DNA of 34,383 nucleotides, taken from Spirochaetales bacterium. Lineage in GTDB: Bacteria; Spirochaetota; Spirochaetia; SZUA-6; DRHE01. The position numbers and the translations under genes were made by a program. Positions 31,958-34,383 of the stretch are shown here, piece after piece (position 1 is the first letter of the stretch; the number at the start of each line of letters is the position of its first letter). The DNA is taken from the NCBI GenBank assembly GCA_016935715.1, contig JAFGQJ010000087.1, forward strand, positions 1 to 34,383. Reading direction: 5' to 3'. Under the pieces are notes generated by a model, which saw nothing but the letters and a program-made list of their open reading frames with translations, was not told where the DNA came from and ran no database searches.

Positions 31958-33031
31958 ATGAACGGCATAAAGACGAACCCAGTACCCGGTTCCGGCGGGA
32001 AGCGCTCCGGCCTCTCCTCTGCTGCCCGGATCCTAACCACCACGGTCGGTTCCTTTCCCTACCCGGCCTGGCTGGCCGCCATGCCCAGCGAGCAGTCCCT
32101 CATGGACGCAACCAGGGTGGTGGTGGACATCCAGAGACAGGCGGGCATCGACCTGCCCACCGACGGGGAGCTGTACCGCTTCGACGTGAACCATCCCGAG
32201 ACCAATGGCATGATCGAGTACTTCATCTCCCCTCTGGCCGGGGTGCGCAGCGCGATCGGCCGCCTCGACGCCCTCGAGTTCCAGCGCAAGCACGGGATGG
32301 GCTTCCGCCGCAAGCCCGCCGGAGTGGTCGAGGCTCCTCTCGGGGAAGGCTCGCTCGACCTGCCGTCCGACTGCGCGCGCTCCGCAGCGGTGGCCGGCAG
32401 CGGCCTCAAGTTCACCGTTACCAGCCCGTACATGCTGGCGCGAACCCTGCTGGACAATCACTACGGGGATTTCGAAGCCCTGCTGATGGACCTGGCCGGC
32501 GTGCTGGCCGCACAGGTTGAGGACCTGGAATGCGCCTGCCTGCAGGTGGACGAGGCCAACCTGCCGGGAAGTCCCGGTGACGGCCCGATGGCCGCCCGGG
32601 CCGTCAACCGCATCCTGGATGCGGTGGGCCGGGGTGTGCCGCAGCGGGCGGTGCACCTGTGCTTCGGCAACTACGGGGGCCAGACCATCCAGAGAGGCAC
32701 CTGGGAGGCGCTGATCGGCTTTCTCAATGAGCTGCACGTGGACCACCTGGTCCTGGAGATGGCCCGTCGTCCGGAAAGCGACCTGGAGGCATTGAAGCAG
32801 ATACGTTCCGACATCAGCCTCGGTCTGGGCGTCATCGACATCAAGGTCAACCAGGTCGAAAGCCCGGAAGAGGTGGCCCGGCGCATCGAGAGGGCCGAGA
32901 AAACCCTGGGGGAGGGGCGCGTGGGCTGGGTGCACCCGGACTGCGGATTCTGGATGCTGCATCGCTCCGTGGCGGAGCGCAAGATCACGGCTCTGGTCCG
33001 GGGCCGGGACCTGTACCTGGGAAGCCCATAG
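31958..33031 (+). CDS. Cobalamin-independent methionine synthase-like protein (MetE C-terminal type, short)
   Basis: 357 residues equivalent to the catalytic C-terminal half of MetE only. LTTTVGSFPYP is the typical start. Zinc ligands match: His233 and Cys235 in VHLCFGNYG, Glu267 in LVLEMARR and Cys329 in HPDCGFWM. Such short members transfer methyl groups from an unknown donor to homocysteine or other thiols in the cytosol. A 42-bp gap holding a hairpin separates it from the kinase operon. No strong ribosome site, and the first 22 residues before ARILTTTV are poorly conserved in look, so the start is less certain. The 3' end overlaps the convergent GatZ-type gene by 47 bp. Confidence 0.88.
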   Translation: MNGIKTNPVPGSGGKRSGLSSAARILTTTVGSFPYPAWLAAMPSEQSLMDATRVVVDIQRQAGIDLPTDGELYRFDVNHPETNGMIEYFISPLAGVRSAIGRLDALEFQRKHGMGFRRKPAGVVEAPLGEGSLDLPSDCARSAAVAGSGLKFTVTSPYMLARTLLDNHYGDFEALLMDLAGVLAAQVEDLECACLQVDEANLPGSPGDGPMAARAVNRILDAVGRGVPQRAVHLCFGNYGGQTIQRGTWEALIGFLNELHVDHLVLEMARRPESDLEALKQIRSDISLGLGVIDIKVNQVESPEEVARRIERAEKTLGEGRVGWVHPDCGFWMLHRSVAERKITALVRGRDLYLGSP

Positions 33032-34349
33032 CCGCGGCGGAATAATCCCGGAGAACCATGCGGATGCTCGCTTCGATCAGCTCCTCCGGGTCCGTGTTCA
33101 AGCGGCCTTCCCGGATTTCCCGGTAGTGCCTGGGCAGGTACTGGCTGATCAGGGTCAGGGGGATCTCCACCTGCCGCATGTTTTCGAGCAGCAGCTCTAC
33201 CGCGCCTTTGACCATCGGAACCTGCCAGTAGTAGCGGCTGCGGTCCGAAAAGCTGTACTTGCGGGCCAGATAGACCTCCTGCGCGCTGCCGGTATGGTAG
33301 CTCTGCCAGCTCGACGGATTGTCGCTCATCGCCTTTTCCAGGAACAGCTCCAGCCGGGACAGTCTGGCTCGATAGGAGCCTCCCAGAAGCTCCTTCTCCA
33401 TGCTCTCCAGGGCGAACAGACACTCCCGCATGGCGAAGGTCAGGGCAGGTCCCACCTTGAGGACGGCGAACCGGTCCTCGACCAGCTGTCTCAGCAGCCC
33501 CGGCCGCTGATGGTCGGTGGAATGCGCCTCCAGCAGCAGCCCGGTGTGCCTGCGGGCGGCGCTGATCAGCTTCCCCGCCCTGGCGCGCTCGTACGGGTAC
33601 ACGACGTGCTCCCCGAACTCCACCCCGGGCTGCACCACCACGGCGACGACCCGCTGCCACGCCTCCTCCAGACCGCCGGCTTCGAACTCCCGCCGGCACG
33701 AAGCGATGGTCTGCTCGAGCTCCCTCACGTGAGTCACCGCGGCCGCCTCCGCCTGGCTCTGCACCCCTCCCGGAGCGGGAACATCGGTGCCGATCACGTA
33801 GACGGGCGGCGAGCCGCCGCCGAGCTCGAGGCCCGCACGGCGCGAGTCCCGGCAGGCCGCCTCCGCCGCTGCTGCCAGCTGCGCTTCCCGGCGGGCGACG
33901 AGCTCCGGCTCCAGGCCTCCGTGTTCGTCGACGGGATCACCGCCCAGAGGCATGCTCGCATCCAGGTGAATCTTGGCATATCCGGCCTTCACGCAGGAGG
34001 CGACCAGCTCACAGGCCTTCTGCATGGCCTGCCCGGCCGCCTCCCGGCGCCACGGATAAGGCCCGAGATGGTCAGCGCCGAGCATGATCCTCTCCCCTGG
34101 GAAACCTTCCCTGCCGGCGACCGCGAAGACGAAATCCCGAAACCCGGCGGGTTTCATCCCCGTATAGCCGCCGAACTGATTCACCTGATTGACCGTGGAC
34201 TCGACGAGAAACGGCAGCTCATCGGCCCGGGCCTGGGCCATGGCCGCGGCGATCACCCGGGGATGGGCGCTGCAGATCGAGTAGATTCCCCGGGGATCCC
34301 CCCTGTTCTGCGCTTCGATGAGATCGGTGAAAAAATCCAATGTCTTCAT
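32985..34349 (-). CDS. GatZ/KbaZ-type tagatose-bisphosphate aldolase accessory subunit
   Basis: 454 residues, close to the family length. Family features: RGIYSICSAHPRVIAAAM near the N-terminus, VESTVNQVNQFGGYTGM, IMLGADHLGPYPWR and KIHLDASMPLGGD. Members stabilise the class II aldolase GatY/KbaY that splits tagatose 1,6-bisphosphate, but no such subunit lies in the window; the frame may continue with one beyond 34383. Some GatZ proteins act alone in other sugar pathways. ATG 34347-34349 follows an A- and G-rich ribosome site. The last residues PGTGPGPGPEP read through the 3' end of the MetE-like gene. Family certain, role uncertain. Confidence 0.9.
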   Translation of the reverse strand: MKTLDFFTDLIEAQNRGDPRGIYSICSAHPRVIAAAMAQARADELPFLVESTVNQVNQFGGYTGMKPAGFRDFVFAVAGREGFPGERIMLGADHLGPYPWRREAAGQAMQKACELVASCVKAGYAKIHLDASMPLGGDPVDEHGGLEPELVARREAQLAAAAEAACRDSRRAGLELGGGSPPVYVIGTDVPAPGGVQSQAEAAAVTHVRELEQTIASCRREFEAGGLEEAWQRVVAVVVQPGVEFGEHVVYPYERARAGKLISAARRHTGLLLEAHSTDHQRPGLLRQLVEDRFAVLKVGPALTFAMRECLFALESMEKELLGGSYRARLSRLELFLEKAMSDNPSSWQSYHTGSAQEVYLARKYSFSDRSRYYWQVPMVKGAVELLLENMRQVEIPLTLISQYLPRHYREIREGRLNTDPEELIEASIRMVLRDYSAAAMGFPGTGPGPGPEP

Positions 34350-34383
34350 CCGGTCGATCCTTTCCTGCTCTCTGCCGTGCTGC

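Overview
The window is a GC-rich, densely packed chromosomal stretch, probably from a free-living spirochaete or a close relative. Three things point that way. A TRAP transporter has the TatT lipoprotein first in its operon, the arrangement known from Treponema pallidum TatT-TatP-TatQM. An RND efflux adaptor lacks the alpha-hairpin, as described for Borrelia BesA. Several FHA and Ser/Thr-kinase genes have membrane-spanning partners. The assignment is inference; there is no rRNA or other firm taxonomic marker. I saw no tRNA, rRNA, CRISPR array, insertion sequence or phage gene.

Layout. 1-4733 (minus): a tripartite RND efflux operon read tetR-tolC-adaptor-RND pump, with the pump cut by the left edge and a perfect palindromic operator in front of the tetR gene. 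4979-6608 (plus): a PfkB sugar kinase and a DUF123/GIY-YIG protein. 6587-8546 (minus): a phosphoribosyltransferase, an RpiB-type isomerase, a cupin and a YbaK deacylase. 8675-9927 (plus): a VOC protein and exonuclease III. 9894-12719 (minus): a large hybrid histidine kinase, divergent from the TRAP operon tatT-dctP-dctQM (12835-16676, plus). 16610-19866 (minus): a membrane-embedded spermidine-synthase-like protein and an exported protein-isoaspartate methyltransferase. 20072-22065 (plus): an acyltransferase-like protein and a TIM-barrel isomerase. 22066-24656 (minus): a four-subunit 2-oxoacid:ferredoxin oxidoreductase. 31958-34349: a short MetE-type protein and a convergent GatZ/KbaZ-type protein.

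The most unusual part is 24755-31915. A canonical FHA protein and a protein with a C-terminal HU/IHF domain are read leftward. Divergent from them is a plus-strand operon: a free-standing paralogue of the HU protein's N-terminal domain, a calcineurin-like phosphatase, a transmembrane Ser/Thr kinase, a glycine-zipper membrane protein with an FHA domain, and an exported VWA domain tethered to a cytosolic FHA domain. The two paralogues align without gaps over about 170 residues (80 identities by hand count). I recognise no described family for this domain. I read the locus as a candidate phospho-threonine signalling module linking the envelope to nucleoid or DNA binding.

Gene packing is extreme. 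Nearly every convergent pair overlaps at its 3' ends or abuts with no spacer, operon genes often share ATGA junctions, and I found no stem-plus-T-run terminator. Several starts appear to be GTG or TTG, and two genes seem to lack any standard start where the protein should begin.
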